Made by a program: the position numbers and the translations under genes. From positions 1 through 64,000 of the forward strand of contig JAFPXD010000024.1 of NCBI GenBank assembly GCA_017394835.1: a DNA stretch of 64,000 bases, in the 5' to 3' direction. How positions within the stretch are numbered: the first letter of the stretch is position 1; every line of letters begins with the position of its first letter. Below the pieces are notes generated by a model. The model saw only the letters and a list, made by a program, of their open reading frames with translations, was not told the origin of the DNA and did not search any database. This DNA comes from Clostridia bacterium. GTDB taxonomy: Bacteria > Bacillota > Clostridia > Christensenellales > CAG-138. This document shows, one piece after another, positions 22,147 through 30,981 of the stretch.

Positions 22147-23187
22147 ATGGCACTCAAAGGCAACAAGTACGGTACTCACAGGGTCATCGAGCCCCAGGGC
22201 GTTCTCACTCAGGCCGCTTGGAAGATCGACAACGACATGACCAAGCATTATTCCAATGAGATCATCTGTGACGTTATCTCCCTGAACATCGACTCCGCTT
22301 CCTTCACCCAGATCGAGGAAGCCTGCGGCGGCGATGAGAAGAAGATCGGCGAAATGATAATGGGCATCGTCGCCGAGCGCGGCAAGCAGCAGAACCCCGT
22401 GACCGGTTCCGGCGGCATGTTCATCGGCAAGGTCGCCTACATCGGCGAAGACCTGAAGGACCGCGACCTCAAGGTGGGCGACAAGATCGCTTCCCTCGTT
22501 TCCCTGTCCCTCACTCCTCTCAAGATCGACAAGATCCTTGCCATCCATAAGGAGATCGACCGCGTCGATATAGTCGGTCAGGCCGTCCTGTTCGAGAGCG
22601 GCATCTATGCCAAGCTCCCCGATGATATGAGCGAGCCTCTCGCCCTTGCGGCTCTTGACGTTGCCGGCGCTCCCGCCCAGGCTCGCAAGCTCCCCAAGGA
22701 GGGCGACAGCGTCCTCATCCTCGGCGCAAACGGCAAATCCGGCGTTCTCTGCGGCTATGAGGCCATGAAGAAGGTCGGCCCCAAGGGCAACGTCGTCGGC
22801 GTAGTAAGGAACCCGAAGCAGGTCCCCGCTCTCATGGAGCTGGGCGTTTACAACAAGGTCATCGTCGCCTCCGCGACCGAGCCCATCGCGGTGCTGAACG
22901 CCGCTCTTGAGGCGAACGGCGGCAAGGAATACGATATCTCCATCTCCTGCGTCAACGTTGAGTCCTGCGAGATGAGCGCGATCCTCCCCGTTCGTGACGA
23001 CGGTATCGTTTACTTCTTCTCCATGGCGACCTCCTTCACCAAGGCCGCTCTCGGTGCAGAGGGCATCGGCAAGGACGTCACCATGATCGTCGGCAACGGC
23101 TACACCAAGGATCATGCCGAGATCACTCTGAACGTTCTCCGTGAGAACGAGAAGCTCCGCAAGCTCTTCGACGAGAAGTATTGCTAA
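22147..23187 (+). CDS. kdd: L-erythro-3,5-diaminohexanoate dehydrogenase
   Basis: 346 residues beginning with the family-typical MALKGNKYGTHRVIEPQGVL, with an NAD-binding loop VLILGANGKSGVLCGYEAM near residue 195. Kdd oxidatively deaminates 3,5-diaminohexanoate to 3-keto-5-aminohexanoate using NAD. It lies between kce and a lipoprotein gene, followed by a strong GC-rich hairpin (23201-23235). Confidence 0.93.
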   Translation: MALKGNKYGTHRVIEPQGVLTQAAWKIDNDMTKHYSNEIICDVISLNIDSASFTQIEEACGGDEKKIGEMIMGIVAERGKQQNPVTGSGGMFIGKVAYIGEDLKDRDLKVGDKIASLVSLSLTPLKIDKILAIHKEIDRVDIVGQAVLFESGIYAKLPDDMSEPLALAALDVAGAPAQARKLPKEGDSVLILGANGKSGVLCGYEAMKKVGPKGNVVGVVRNPKQVPALMELGVYNKVIVASATEPIAVLNAALEANGGKEYDISISCVNVESCEMSAILPVRDDGIVYFFSMATSFTKAALGAEGIGKDVTMIVGNGYTKDHAEITLNVLRENEKLRKLFDEKYC

Positions 23188-23200
23188 TCGAATCAACACA

Positions 23201-23235
23201 CGCCCTGCGCCCGCGCGCTGCGCGGGAGCGGGGCG
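23201..23235 (+). promoter_or_regulatory. Intercistronic hairpin after kdd
   Basis: CCCGCGC (23210-23216) pairs with GCGCGGG (23220-23226), extended by CGCCC/GGGCG (23201-23205 with 23231-23235). A short ATTTT follows. It may reduce read-through or protect the upstream mRNA, giving different levels of kal-kce-kdd and kamADE. Confidence 0.5.
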
Positions 23236-23260
23236 ATTTTGGCAGAGAGGCCGAAACAAC

Positions 23261-23920
23261 ATGAAAAAGCTTTTATCTTTATCGCTATGCGTACTGATCC
23301 TTATGACCTGCGCCTTCACGGGCTGCAAGAAGGAAGAGTACGTTCCCGAAGGCCCCACGGACGTCGATTACGGCGAGGTCGCGTATAAAGCCTATAATGA
23401 CGGCTCTGCGGTCACGTTCGATTATCTCGATTGCTTCACGACCTCCGTTGACGAGGAGGATCGGAACGATTCGTTCGTCGCCAACACTCCCGACGATAAG
23501 GGCGTGCTCTCCTATGAATTCTTTGATTCCTTCATAGATTACGAGCATTCGAGCGCGTATTACAAGATCCCCAGCCGCAAATACGCGGAGATCGCCGCCT
23601 ATTCCGATGAGGAAGCCCTCGATTACATGAAGATAATAATGGGCATGATCTCCTCGCAGAACGCGGAATACACCATTGAAAGCCACAAGTTCGAGGTGCG
23701 CGAGCACTACGTCTATCTGAGCCTTGAGGCGACCGCGACCTACAAGGTCACGGGCGAGATACAGAAGCTCTGGCTCGAAAAATTCGTAGTTGAGAACGAG
23801 CGCGTCTATACCGTTCAGGCTTTCGTGCCCGCCTCCTGCCTGACCAAATACGGCCCCGTTTTCAAGAACGTCGTTTTCGATATTGAAAACGCGCTCACGA
23901 ACGGCGCCGACGGTCAGTGA
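23261..23920 (+). CDS. Hypothetical lipoprotein inside the lysine-fermentation operon
   Basis: 219 residues. The N-terminus is a lipoprotein signal (SLCVLILMTCAFTGC lipobox; mature protein starts CKKEE). The rest is acidic and Tyr-rich, with a segment DYGEVAYKAYNDGSAVTFDYLDCF, an ARC-like alternation of helices and strands, and no motif I can name. It lies between kdd and kamA, in the same direction, with GAGAGG ten bases before the ATG. Position suggests an accessory role, such as a surface sensor or part of lysine uptake, but this is inference only. Confidence 0.6.
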   Translation: MKKLLSLSLCVLILMTCAFTGCKKEEYVPEGPTDVDYGEVAYKAYNDGSAVTFDYLDCFTTSVDEEDRNDSFVANTPDDKGVLSYEFFDSFIDYEHSSAYYKIPSRKYAEIAAYSDEEALDYMKIIMGMISSQNAEYTIESHKFEVREHYVYLSLEATATYKVTGEIQKLWLEKFVVENERVYTVQAFVPASCLTKYGPVFKNVVFDIENALTNGADGQ

Positions 23921-23953
23921 TCCCCTTTTTAACGGACAAGAAAGGAAAAAACT

Positions 23954-25234
23954 ATGGTAACCATCAATCAGAGCCGCGCATACGGTCTTTTCAAGGATGT
24001 TCCCGATGAGCTTTGGAACGACTGGCAGTGGCAGGTAGCCAACCGCATCGAGACCCTTGAGGATCTCAAAAAATACATCAAGCTCACTCCCGAGGAGGAG
24101 GATGGCGTAAAGAAATGCCTGGGCACCCTGCGCATGGCGATCACGCCCTATTATCTCTCCCTCATTAATCCCGACGATCCCTACGATCCCGTAAGGCGTC
24201 AGGCGATCCCCACCGCGCTCGAGCTTTATCAGGCTCCCGAAGATCAGCTCGATCCTCTCCATGAGGATACCGATTCTCCCGTTCCCGGCCTCACCCACAG
24301 GTATCCCGACCGCGTGCTCTTCCTCGTGACCGATCAGTGCTCCATGTACTGCCGTCACTGCACGAGGCGCCGCTTCGCCGGTCAGAACGACACCGCCGTT
24401 CCCGACTGCCAGGTCGAAGGCTGCCTTGAGTACATAAGGAACCACCCCGAGGTGCGCGACGTTCTGCTTTCCGGCGGCGACGCGCTCATGATCTCCGACG
24501 AGAAGCTGGAGTACATAATCTCCGAGCTCAGGAAGATCCCCCACGTTGAGATCGTCCGCATCGGCTCCCGCACCCCCGTCGTATGCCCCCAGAGGATCAC
24601 TCCCGCTCTCTGCAATATGCTGAAGAAGTATCATCCCATTTGGCTGAATACTCACTTCAATCATCCCAATGAGATCACCGAGGAGTCCAAGCGCGCCTGC
24701 GCGATGCTGGCCGACGCCGGCATCCCCCTGGGCAACCAGACGGTGCTCCTCCACGGCGTGAACGACTGCGTCCACGTAATGAAGAAGCTCGTTCAGGCGC
24801 TGGTCTATATCAGGGTCCGCCCCTATTATATCTACGTCTGCGATCTTTCGATGGGTCTTACCCATTTCCGCACCCCCGTTTCCAAGGGCATCGAGATAAT
24901 CGAGGGCCTGCGCGGTCATACCTCCGGCTATGCCGTGCCCACCTTCGTTGTTGACGCTCCCGGCGGCGGCGGCAAGACCCCCGTCATGCCCAACTACGTC
25001 ATAAGCCAGACCCCGAGGAAGACCATTTTGAGGAACTTCGAGGGCGTTATCACCACCTACACCGAGCCCGAGCATTATGAAGAGGACTGCCATTGCGAGG
25101 AATGCCGCAAGGCGAAGGAAGCCCGCTTCGAGCCCGTCGGCGTAGCGGGGCTCGAGCAGGGCCGCAAGGACGGCGCCATCTCGCTGGAGCCCAAGGGGCT
25201 TGCCCGTCTCGAAAGGGGCAGGAAGCATGACTGA
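23954..25234 (+). CDS. kamA: L-lysine 2,3-aminomutase
   Basis: 426-residue radical SAM enzyme with the cluster motif CSMYCRHCTRRRF, the PLP-lysine loop GGGKTPVMPNY, and the two lysine-specifying aspartates in CDLSMG and VVDAPGGG, which separate it from glutamate 2,3-aminomutases. The C-terminal CHCEEC supplies zinc ligands for the tetramer. It converts L-lysine to beta-lysine, the first step of fermentation. AAGAAAGG precedes the ATG; the stop overlaps kamD by 8 bp. Confidence 0.95.
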   Translation: MVTINQSRAYGLFKDVPDELWNDWQWQVANRIETLEDLKKYIKLTPEEEDGVKKCLGTLRMAITPYYLSLINPDDPYDPVRRQAIPTALELYQAPEDQLDPLHEDTDSPVPGLTHRYPDRVLFLVTDQCSMYCRHCTRRRFAGQNDTAVPDCQVEGCLEYIRNHPEVRDVLLSGGDALMISDEKLEYIISELRKIPHVEIVRIGSRTPVVCPQRITPALCNMLKKYHPIWLNTHFNHPNEITEESKRACAMLADAGIPLGNQTVLLHGVNDCVHVMKKLVQALVYIRVRPYYIYVCDLSMGLTHFRTPVSKGIEIIEGLRGHTSGYAVPTFVVDAPGGGGKTPVMPNYVISQTPRKTILRNFEGVITTYTEPEHYEEDCHCEECRKAKEARFEPVGVAGLEQGRKDGAISLEPKGLARLERGRKHD

Positions 25235-26780
25235 AAAGCTTCGTCTTAATGAAGAAAACGTAAAAAGGGCGCGTGAATCGGCCCGCAGGATAGCGGCCGA
25301 TACGCAGAGCTTCATTGATCTGCATACCACCGTCACCGTTGAGCGCACCGTCTGCCGTCTTTTGGGCATCGACGGCGTTAACGCGCTGGACGTTCCCCTT
25401 CCCAACGTGGTCGTGGATCACATGAACGAAAAGGGGCTCCTCGGCGTCGGCGCGGCTTACCTCATCGGCTCCGCGATGCTCGAAACGGGGCTCGATCCCC
25501 AGGGCGTTGCCGATGGCGTTGACGATGGCAGCATCGATCTTTCGAAGCTCCCGCCCCACTCCATAGAGGAGATAAGGGGAGTCATAATGCCCGTCGCGCA
25601 AAGCACCGTCGAAAGGATCAAAAAGAACGTCGCAAAGCGCGACGAGTATTTGAGCGAGTTCGGCGACAAGACCGATCCCTACCTTTACGTCATAGTCGCA
25701 ACGGGCAATATCTATGAGGATATCACCCAGGCGAAGGCGGCGGCCAAGCAGGGCGCGGATATAATCGCCGTCATAAGGACGACGGGTCAGAGCCTTCTCG
25801 ATTACGTTCCCTACGGCGCCACCACGGAGGGCTTCGGCGGCACCTACGCCACGCAGGAGAATTTCCGTCTCATGCGAGCGGCGCTGGATGAGGTCGGCGA
25901 GGAGCAGCACCGCTACATAAGGCTGTGCAATTACTGCTCCGGCCTCTGTATGCCCGAGATCGCCGCGATGGGCGCTCTTGAAAGGCTCGACGTTATGCTG
26001 AACGACGCGCTTTACGGCATCCTCTTCCGCGACATCAACCCCCAGCGCACCATTATCGACCAGTTCATGAGCCGCGTCATAAACTCCTTCGCGGGCGTCA
26101 TTATCAACACGGGCGAGGATAACTACCTCACCACTGCGGACGCCGTCGAGGAAGCGCACACGGTTCTCGCCTCGCAGTTCCTCAACGAGCAGTTCGCGCT
26201 CGAAGCGGGCCTTCCCGAGGAGCAGCAGGGTCTGGGCCACGCTTTCGAGATCGATCCCGACGTTGAAAACGGCTTCCTCTACGAGCTGGCGCAGGCGCAG
26301 ATGGCAAGGCAGATATTCCCCAAGGCTCCCTTGAAGTACATGCCCCCGACCAAGTTCATGACGGGCAACATATTCCGCGGCCACGTGCAGGATGCGCTCT
26401 TCAACATCGTTACCATTCTGACGGGTCAGAGGCTCCACCTGCTCGGCATGCTGACCGAGGCGATCCATACCCCCTTCATGAGCGACCGCGCGCTCTCCAT
26501 AGAAAACGCGCAGTACATATTCCGCACCATGCACGATCTGGGTGACGATATCACCTTCCGTGAGGGCGGCATTATGGAAACGAGGGCGAACGAAGTGCTT
26601 GCGAAGGCCGCGGATCTGCTTGCCGAAATAGAAAAGATGGGTCTCTTCGCCACTCTCGAAAAGGGCATCTTCGCCGACATCAAGCGCTCGCGCGACGGCG
26701 GCAAGGGCCTCTCCGGAGTCACGAAGAAGGATACCGTCTATTTCAACCCCTTCATCGAACTCATGAAAAGGAGCCTGTAA
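25227..26780 (+). CDS. kamD: Lysine 5,6-aminomutase, alpha subunit
   Basis: 517 residues, the TIM-barrel alpha subunit of the adenosylcobalamin- and PLP-dependent beta-lysine 5,6-aminomutase, which makes 3,5-diaminohexanoate. Family segments seen: GAAYLIGSAMLETGLDPQGVADGVDDG, DIIAVIRTTGQSLLDYVPYGATTEGFGG (in parts), and KYMPPTKFMTGNIFRGH. ATG 25227 overlaps the end of kamA, with GGGGCAGGA upstream; the earlier in-frame ATG at 25200 is inside kamA. Confidence 0.93.
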   Translation: MTEKLRLNEENVKRARESARRIAADTQSFIDLHTTVTVERTVCRLLGIDGVNALDVPLPNVVVDHMNEKGLLGVGAAYLIGSAMLETGLDPQGVADGVDDGSIDLSKLPPHSIEEIRGVIMPVAQSTVERIKKNVAKRDEYLSEFGDKTDPYLYVIVATGNIYEDITQAKAAAKQGADIIAVIRTTGQSLLDYVPYGATTEGFGGTYATQENFRLMRAALDEVGEEQHRYIRLCNYCSGLCMPEIAAMGALERLDVMLNDALYGILFRDINPQRTIIDQFMSRVINSFAGVIINTGEDNYLTTADAVEEAHTVLASQFLNEQFALEAGLPEEQQGLGHAFEIDPDVENGFLYELAQAQMARQIFPKAPLKYMPPTKFMTGNIFRGHVQDALFNIVTILTGQRLHLLGMLTEAIHTPFMSDRALSIENAQYIFRTMHDLGDDITFREGGIMETRANEVLAKAADLLAEIEKMGLFATLEKGIFADIKRSRDGGKGLSGVTKKDTVYFNPFIELMKRSL

Positions 26781-26783
26781 GTT

Positions 26784-27572
26784 ATGAGCAGCGGACTTTA
26801 CAATACGCATAAAGCGGATTTCGATACCCATTTCGATCCCACCCGCGTCAAGGCCTACGGCGATACGATGAACGACGGCAAGGTGCAGTTTTCATTCACC
26901 CTGCCCGTCAAGAACGATGAGCGCGGCGTAGAGGCCGCCCGTCAGCTCGTCCGCAAGATGGGCGTTGACGAGCCGAACGTCGCCTGCGCGAAAACGCTCG
27001 ATAAGGAGTTCACCTTCTTCGTCGTTTACGGCTCCGTTTCCCACTCCGTCGATTACGAGAACATCCACGTCGTTACCGTCGAAGAGGAAACGATGGGCAT
27101 GGAGGAGACGAACGAATACATCCGTGAGCATTTCGGACGCAAGATAGTGATGGTCGGCGCCTCCACCGGCACCGACGCGCACACAGTCGGCATCGACGCC
27201 ATTATGAACCGCAAGGGCTTTGCGGGGCATTACGGGCTCGAGCGTTACGAGATGATAGAGGCCTATAACTGGGGCGCGCAGATCCCGAACGAGGAGTTCG
27301 TCAAGAAGGCGCTCGAGGTGAACGCAGACGTTCTGCTCGTTTCGCAGACGGTCACGCAGAAGGATATCCACATCCAGAACCTGACCGAGCTCGTCGAGTA
27401 TCTTGAGGCGGAGGGCCTGCGCGACAGGTTCATCCTGATCTGCGGCGGCGCGCGCATAACGCACGAGCTCGCCAAGGAATTGGGCTACGACGCCGGCTTC
27501 GGCGCGGGCAAGTATGCCGATGACGTCGCCACCTTCGCAGTCACCGAAATGGTAAAGCGCGGGATGAAATAA
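26784..27572 (+). CDS. kamE: Lysine 5,6-aminomutase, beta subunit (B12-binding)
   Basis: 262 residues with the base-off cobalamin motif D-x-H-x2-G in GTDAHTVGIDAIMNRKG, followed by the PLP-lysine region GLERYEMIEAYN and the Rossmann-like B12 domain (VLLVSQTVTQKDIH, ILICGGARITHELA). It carries adenosylcobalamin and PLP for KamD. Last gene of the operon, three bases after kamD and followed by a strong terminator. Confidence 0.93.
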   Translation: MSSGLYNTHKADFDTHFDPTRVKAYGDTMNDGKVQFSFTLPVKNDERGVEAARQLVRKMGVDEPNVACAKTLDKEFTFFVVYGSVSHSVDYENIHVVTVEEETMGMEETNEYIREHFGRKIVMVGASTGTDAHTVGIDAIMNRKGFAGHYGLERYEMIEAYNWGAQIPNEEFVKKALEVNADVLLVSQTVTQKDIHIQNLTELVEYLEAEGLRDRFILICGGARITHELAKELGYDAGFGAGKYADDVATFAVTEMVKRGMK

Positions 27573-27584
27573 AAAAGAAGATGC

Positions 27585-27612
27585 AAAAGGCAGAGCGAAA
27601 GCTCTGCCTTTT
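27585..27612. terminator. Bidirectional terminator after kamE
   Basis: AAAAGGCAGAGC (27585-27596), GAAA loop, GCTCTGCCTTTT (27601-27612). It serves both kamE and the convergent EF-hand gene. Confidence 0.9.
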
Positions 27613-27636
27613 CATTATTCGCCTGTGATCAAGGAA

Positions 27637-28638
27637 TCAGAAATCTATCTCATATTCGAAATAGCGGTTGTTCTCGGACTCCGCTTCTTTTTCCACTGAA
27701 ACGCTCACGTTGGCTTTCATTGATGAAAGAGCGGCGTCAATGCTTGCTGCGTCCTTAGATTTTATGCCCGAGGTGTTGCTCATTTTCAGCGTGTATATCT
27801 GATGAGTTATGGTGTTGTCGGACATTCTGAAAGATATGAGGTTTTGTATCTGCGGATCCTTTTTGAAATAGAGCAGCGTCGGCTGAACGGGCTTGTGACC
27901 GAGAAAATGCATTTCCGCGGCTATCTCGACCTTTGAAGCGTTGTTTTCAACAACCGAATGCTCCGCATTCATTTTTGCGGTTTCGCCCGCAATGGTTTTG
28001 ACGGCTGCTTTTGCCAAAGCCTGCTTTTTTGAGGATGATTGCGCGTATTCCTTATACGTTACCCTAAAATGCTTTGCACCGAGATCTTGAGCGATCTTCT
28101 GAAGCTCGCTTAACCGAGCAATCTTCAAATAGTTGAAATACTCGTCCAAAGCGATATAATGATTGCGGTCGCAGGGATCGACGTAATAGACTTCATTATC
28201 TAAATCCGGATAGAATGTAAGCCCGAAGCTGTGAAGGTATTCCGGGTAAATGTTGACTATGCGCAAGCCCTTATAATCGGATTCGTGGCCTATCGAACCT
28301 ATGCAGACCTCGCTTTCGGCATGCCTCTTATCCATCCCGACTAATCGAATCATTTTGGGCATGTTGAATTCCGGAGCTTCAAGATCGTCCTCGAACAGTG
28401 GGCGGAGAAGATTAATCTCAGCTTCGCGTTTGCTGGTTTCCCTCTTCTCGCTCCAACGGCGGGAAACGGAAGTAAGATCTTTTACGTCGATCCTGCCGTC
28501 TTTATTTTGATCGACTGCGGTAACGATGCGTTCCTTGGTCTTCTCCAAAAAACCGGGGGAATGTTTTTCAGCCTTTTCGGCAGTCTTTTTTTCGCCCTTT
28601 TTAGGGAGCTTGTTCTTTGGATCTTCGTTCTTGTTCAT
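27637..28638 (-). CDS. Hypothetical protein with an EF-hand-like calcium loop
   Basis: 333 residues. A Lys/Glu-rich N-terminus (no signal peptide) is followed by one clear EF-hand/dockerin-type loop, DQNKDGRIDVKDL (residues ~44-56). The middle part includes VCIGSIGHESDYKGLRIVNIYP and VYYVDPCDRNHYIALDEYF; the C-terminal ~130 residues are Ser/Ala/Lys-rich with alternating strands. No family recognised. Base composition is visibly lower in GC than neighbours and codon choice is looser, which suggests acquisition by transfer. It has its own strong promoter. Confidence 0.55.
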   Translation of the reverse strand: MNKNEDPKNKLPKKGEKKTAEKAEKHSPGFLEKTKERIVTAVDQNKDGRIDVKDLTSVSRRWSEKRETSKREAEINLLRPLFEDDLEAPEFNMPKMIRLVGMDKRHAESEVCIGSIGHESDYKGLRIVNIYPEYLHSFGLTFYPDLDNEVYYVDPCDRNHYIALDEYFNYLKIARLSELQKIAQDLGAKHFRVTYKEYAQSSSKKQALAKAAVKTIAGETAKMNAEHSVVENNASKVEIAAEMHFLGHKPVQPTLLYFKKDPQIQNLISFRMSDNTITHQIYTLKMSNTSGIKSKDAASIDAALSSMKANVSVSVEKEAESENNRYFEYEIDF

Positions 28639-28701
28639 TTTTTAGCCTCCGTTTGTTTATTCACAACAGCCTATGTAAAAAATGCGCGGACGATCATTGA
28701 T

Positions 28702-28730
28702 ATTATACATTATAAATGTGGTCTTGTAAA
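28702..28730 (-). promoter_or_regulatory. sigma-A promoter of the EF-hand gene
   Basis: Minus strand: -35 TTTACA (28730-28725), 17-bp spacer, -10 TATAAT (28707-28702). Confidence 0.75.
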
Positions 28731-28788
28731 TAAATCTGCCGGTGCGTGACACGTAAAATTCAATTTTCGATTTTCCAAAATCTCCCTC

Positions 28789-28816
28789 TTGCATTTTAGA
28801 ACAAATGTGTTATAAT
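28789..28816 (+). promoter_or_regulatory. Promoter immediately before the Y-family polymerase gene
   Basis: -35 TTGCAT (28789-28794), 16-bp spacer, -10 TATAAT (28811-28816). The expected start point coincides with the ATG at 28823, implying a leaderless transcript. Confidence 0.6.
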
Positions 28817-28822
28817 ACGGAT

Positions 28823-30862
28823 ATGGAACAAATGCTCGAAAAAGCCTATATCTGCATCGACCTCAAATCGTTCTACGCCTCCGTCGAATGCGCGGACAGG
28901 GGCTTGGATCCCCTTGACGCCAATCTGGTGGTGGCGGATGAATCGAGGACGGAGAAGACCATCTGTCTCGCCGTTTCGCCCTCCTTGAAGGCATACGGCA
29001 TTTCGGGCAGGGCAAGGCTTTTCGAGGTGGTCCAAAGGGTGGCGGAGGTCAACGCCGAAAGGGCGATGAAGGCGCGCGTCAGGGCGCTTTCGGAAGGCTC
29101 GCATTTCGCTCACGAGCTGGACGCCGATCCGAAGCTCGCCGTTTCCTATATAGTCGCGCGGCCGCGCATGGCGAGATACATGGAAGTGAGCGCCAAGATC
29201 TGCGACATCTATCTGCGTTACATAGCCGAGGAGGATATCCACGTCTATTCGGTCGATGAGGTGTTCATCGACGCGACGCACTACCTTCGCACCTACCGCA
29301 TGACCCCGCGCGAGCTCGCAATGAGGATGATAGGCGACGTTCTGCGCGAGACGGGTATCACCGCGACGGTGGGCATAGGCACCAATATGTATTTGGCGAA
29401 GATAGCGATGGATATCGACGCGAAGCACATGAAGCCCGACGCGAACGGAGTCCGTATTTCGGAGCTCAACGAGATGAGCTACCGCAGGCGGCTCTGGGCG
29501 CACACGCCCATAACCGATTTCTGGCGGATAGGCGCGGGTATCGCGCACAGGCTGGAGCAGTACGGCATTCGCACCATGGGCGATATAGCGCTCTGCTCCG
29601 TCGCGGATGAGCGCAGCGCGCTGAACGAAAGCTTCCTATATAAACTGTTCGGCATAAACGCGGAGCTCGTCATCGACCACGCCTGGGGCTGGGAGCCCTG
29701 CACCATAGCGGACGTAAAGGCATATCGCCCGCAGACTCACAGCTTAAGCACGGGGCAGGTATTGGCCGAGCCCTACGAATTCGAGAAGGCGGAGCTCATA
29801 GTCCGCGAAATGGCGGATAATCTCGCAATGGATCTCTTCTCAAAGGGGCTCGTCTGCGATCAGCTTGTGATGAACGTGAGCTACGACGTTGAAAACATTT
29901 CCGATCCCGAGCGCAGGCGGCGCTACAAGGGCGAGGTAACGGCCGATTTTTACGGCAGGCGCGCGCCCAAGCCCGTGCACGGCTCCGTGAATTTGAAGCG
30001 GCAGACGGCCTCCGCAAGGCTCATAACAGAGGCGGCGGCGGAGCTCTTCCGCCGCATAGCGGACAGGAGCCTGCTTGTCAGGCGCCTCAATATCGCGGCA
30101 AATCACGCCGTGCGGGAGTCGGATATCCCAAAGGGCCCCGTCTATGAGCAGACGGATCTTTTCACCGATCCCGAGGAGAGCCTGAAACTCTTCCTTGCGG
30201 AGGACCGCGAGCTCGAAAGGGAGAAGAGCCGCCAGTCCGCCATACTCGAGATACGCGGCAAATTCGGCAAGAACGCCATACTGAAGGGCATGAATTTTGA
30301 GGAGGGCGCCACCGCAAGGGAGCGCAACGCCCAGATCGGCGGCCACAGAGCCGGCGAGGGCGAGACCGCGGGGGAAGCTTCCGCACAGCCCGAAAAATTA
30401 AAAAAAAACGCCGCCGATGGCACAACGAATGACGAAGGCGGCGGGGAGGATACCCGGATGAGGCATGACGAAGGCGCCTATGAGCGCATAATCGACCTGC
30501 CGCATCACCGCTCGACCGAAAGGCCGCATATGTCGAATTACGACAGGGCGGCCCAGTTCGCACCCTTTGCGGCGCTGACGGGCTTTGGCGATACCGTTGC
30601 CGAGACCGCGCGCCGCACGGAGCGGAAGCCCCTGCTCGACGACAGCGAAGCTTTTATGATCGACAGGCGTCTGCGCGATATAAGGGCGCGCATTTCGGAA
30701 AGACCGGAGGCGACGCTTTCGTATTTTGTCCCCGATAAGAGAAAGGATGGGGGAGCGATAGTCACCGTGAGCGGCCGCGTTGCGGCGATAGACGCGCAGG
30801 CGCGCATGATCGTTTTCGAGGACGGCACCTGCGTGAACATAGAGGACATAGTGAGCGCGTGA
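28823..30862 (+). CDS. Y-family DNA polymerase (DinB/UmuC type) fused to a YolD-like domain
   Basis: 679 residues. The N-terminal ~510 are a UmuC/UvrX-type lesion-bypass polymerase: YICIDLKSFYASVEC, the palm acidic residues in VYSVDEVFID, and ATVGIGTNMYLAKIAMD, ending in the family's usual tail RNAQIGGHRAGEG. A ~45-residue charged linker follows, then a YolD-like domain (MSNYDRAAQFAPFAALTGFGD, about residues 565-585), which normally is a separate small gene beside uvrX/umuC. The earlier in-frame ATG at 28805 overlaps the -10 box, so ATG 28823 is preferred although no Shine-Dalgarno is present. Role: SOS-type translesion synthesis. Confidence 0.88.
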   Translation: MEQMLEKAYICIDLKSFYASVECADRGLDPLDANLVVADESRTEKTICLAVSPSLKAYGISGRARLFEVVQRVAEVNAERAMKARVRALSEGSHFAHELDADPKLAVSYIVARPRMARYMEVSAKICDIYLRYIAEEDIHVYSVDEVFIDATHYLRTYRMTPRELAMRMIGDVLRETGITATVGIGTNMYLAKIAMDIDAKHMKPDANGVRISELNEMSYRRRLWAHTPITDFWRIGAGIAHRLEQYGIRTMGDIALCSVADERSALNESFLYKLFGINAELVIDHAWGWEPCTIADVKAYRPQTHSLSTGQVLAEPYEFEKAELIVREMADNLAMDLFSKGLVCDQLVMNVSYDVENISDPERRRRYKGEVTADFYGRRAPKPVHGSVNLKRQTASARLITEAAAELFRRIADRSLLVRRLNIAANHAVRESDIPKGPVYEQTDLFTDPEESLKLFLAEDRELEREKSRQSAILEIRGKFGKNAILKGMNFEEGATARERNAQIGGHRAGEGETAGEASAQPEKLKKNAADGTTNDEGGGEDTRMRHDEGAYERIIDLPHHRSTERPHMSNYDRAAQFAPFAALTGFGDTVAETARRTERKPLLDDSEAFMIDRRLRDIRARISERPEATLSYFVPDKRKDGGAIVTVSGRVAAIDAQARMIVFEDGTCVNIEDIVSA

Positions 30863-30916
30863 AGCGCGGAATACGGCGGGGGAGCGGCGAAGCAAAATAT
30901 ATTCGCAGCTCCCTTG

Positions 30917-30944
30917 TTGAATTGGCAAAAAAGCGTGGTAACAT
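30917..30944 (+). promoter_or_regulatory. Probable sigma-A promoter of htpG
   Basis: -35 TTGAAT (30917-30922), 16-bp spacer, -10 TAACAT (30939-30944), 38 bp before the ATG. No CIRCE-type repeat was seen. Confidence 0.45.
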
Positions 30945-30981
30945 ATAGCTGACACAGAATGAACGAAAAGAGATGACAACT

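Noticed and set aside
23285-25405. 706-codon minus-strand frame across the kam genes
   Set aside because: Antisense to kamA, which is certain; no domains, no ribosome site.
30370-30480. Sequencing frameshift separating polymerase and YolD
   Set aside because: The frame stays open across the linker with host-like codons and no internal start with a good ribosome site, so a genuine fusion is preferred, though reads should be checked.
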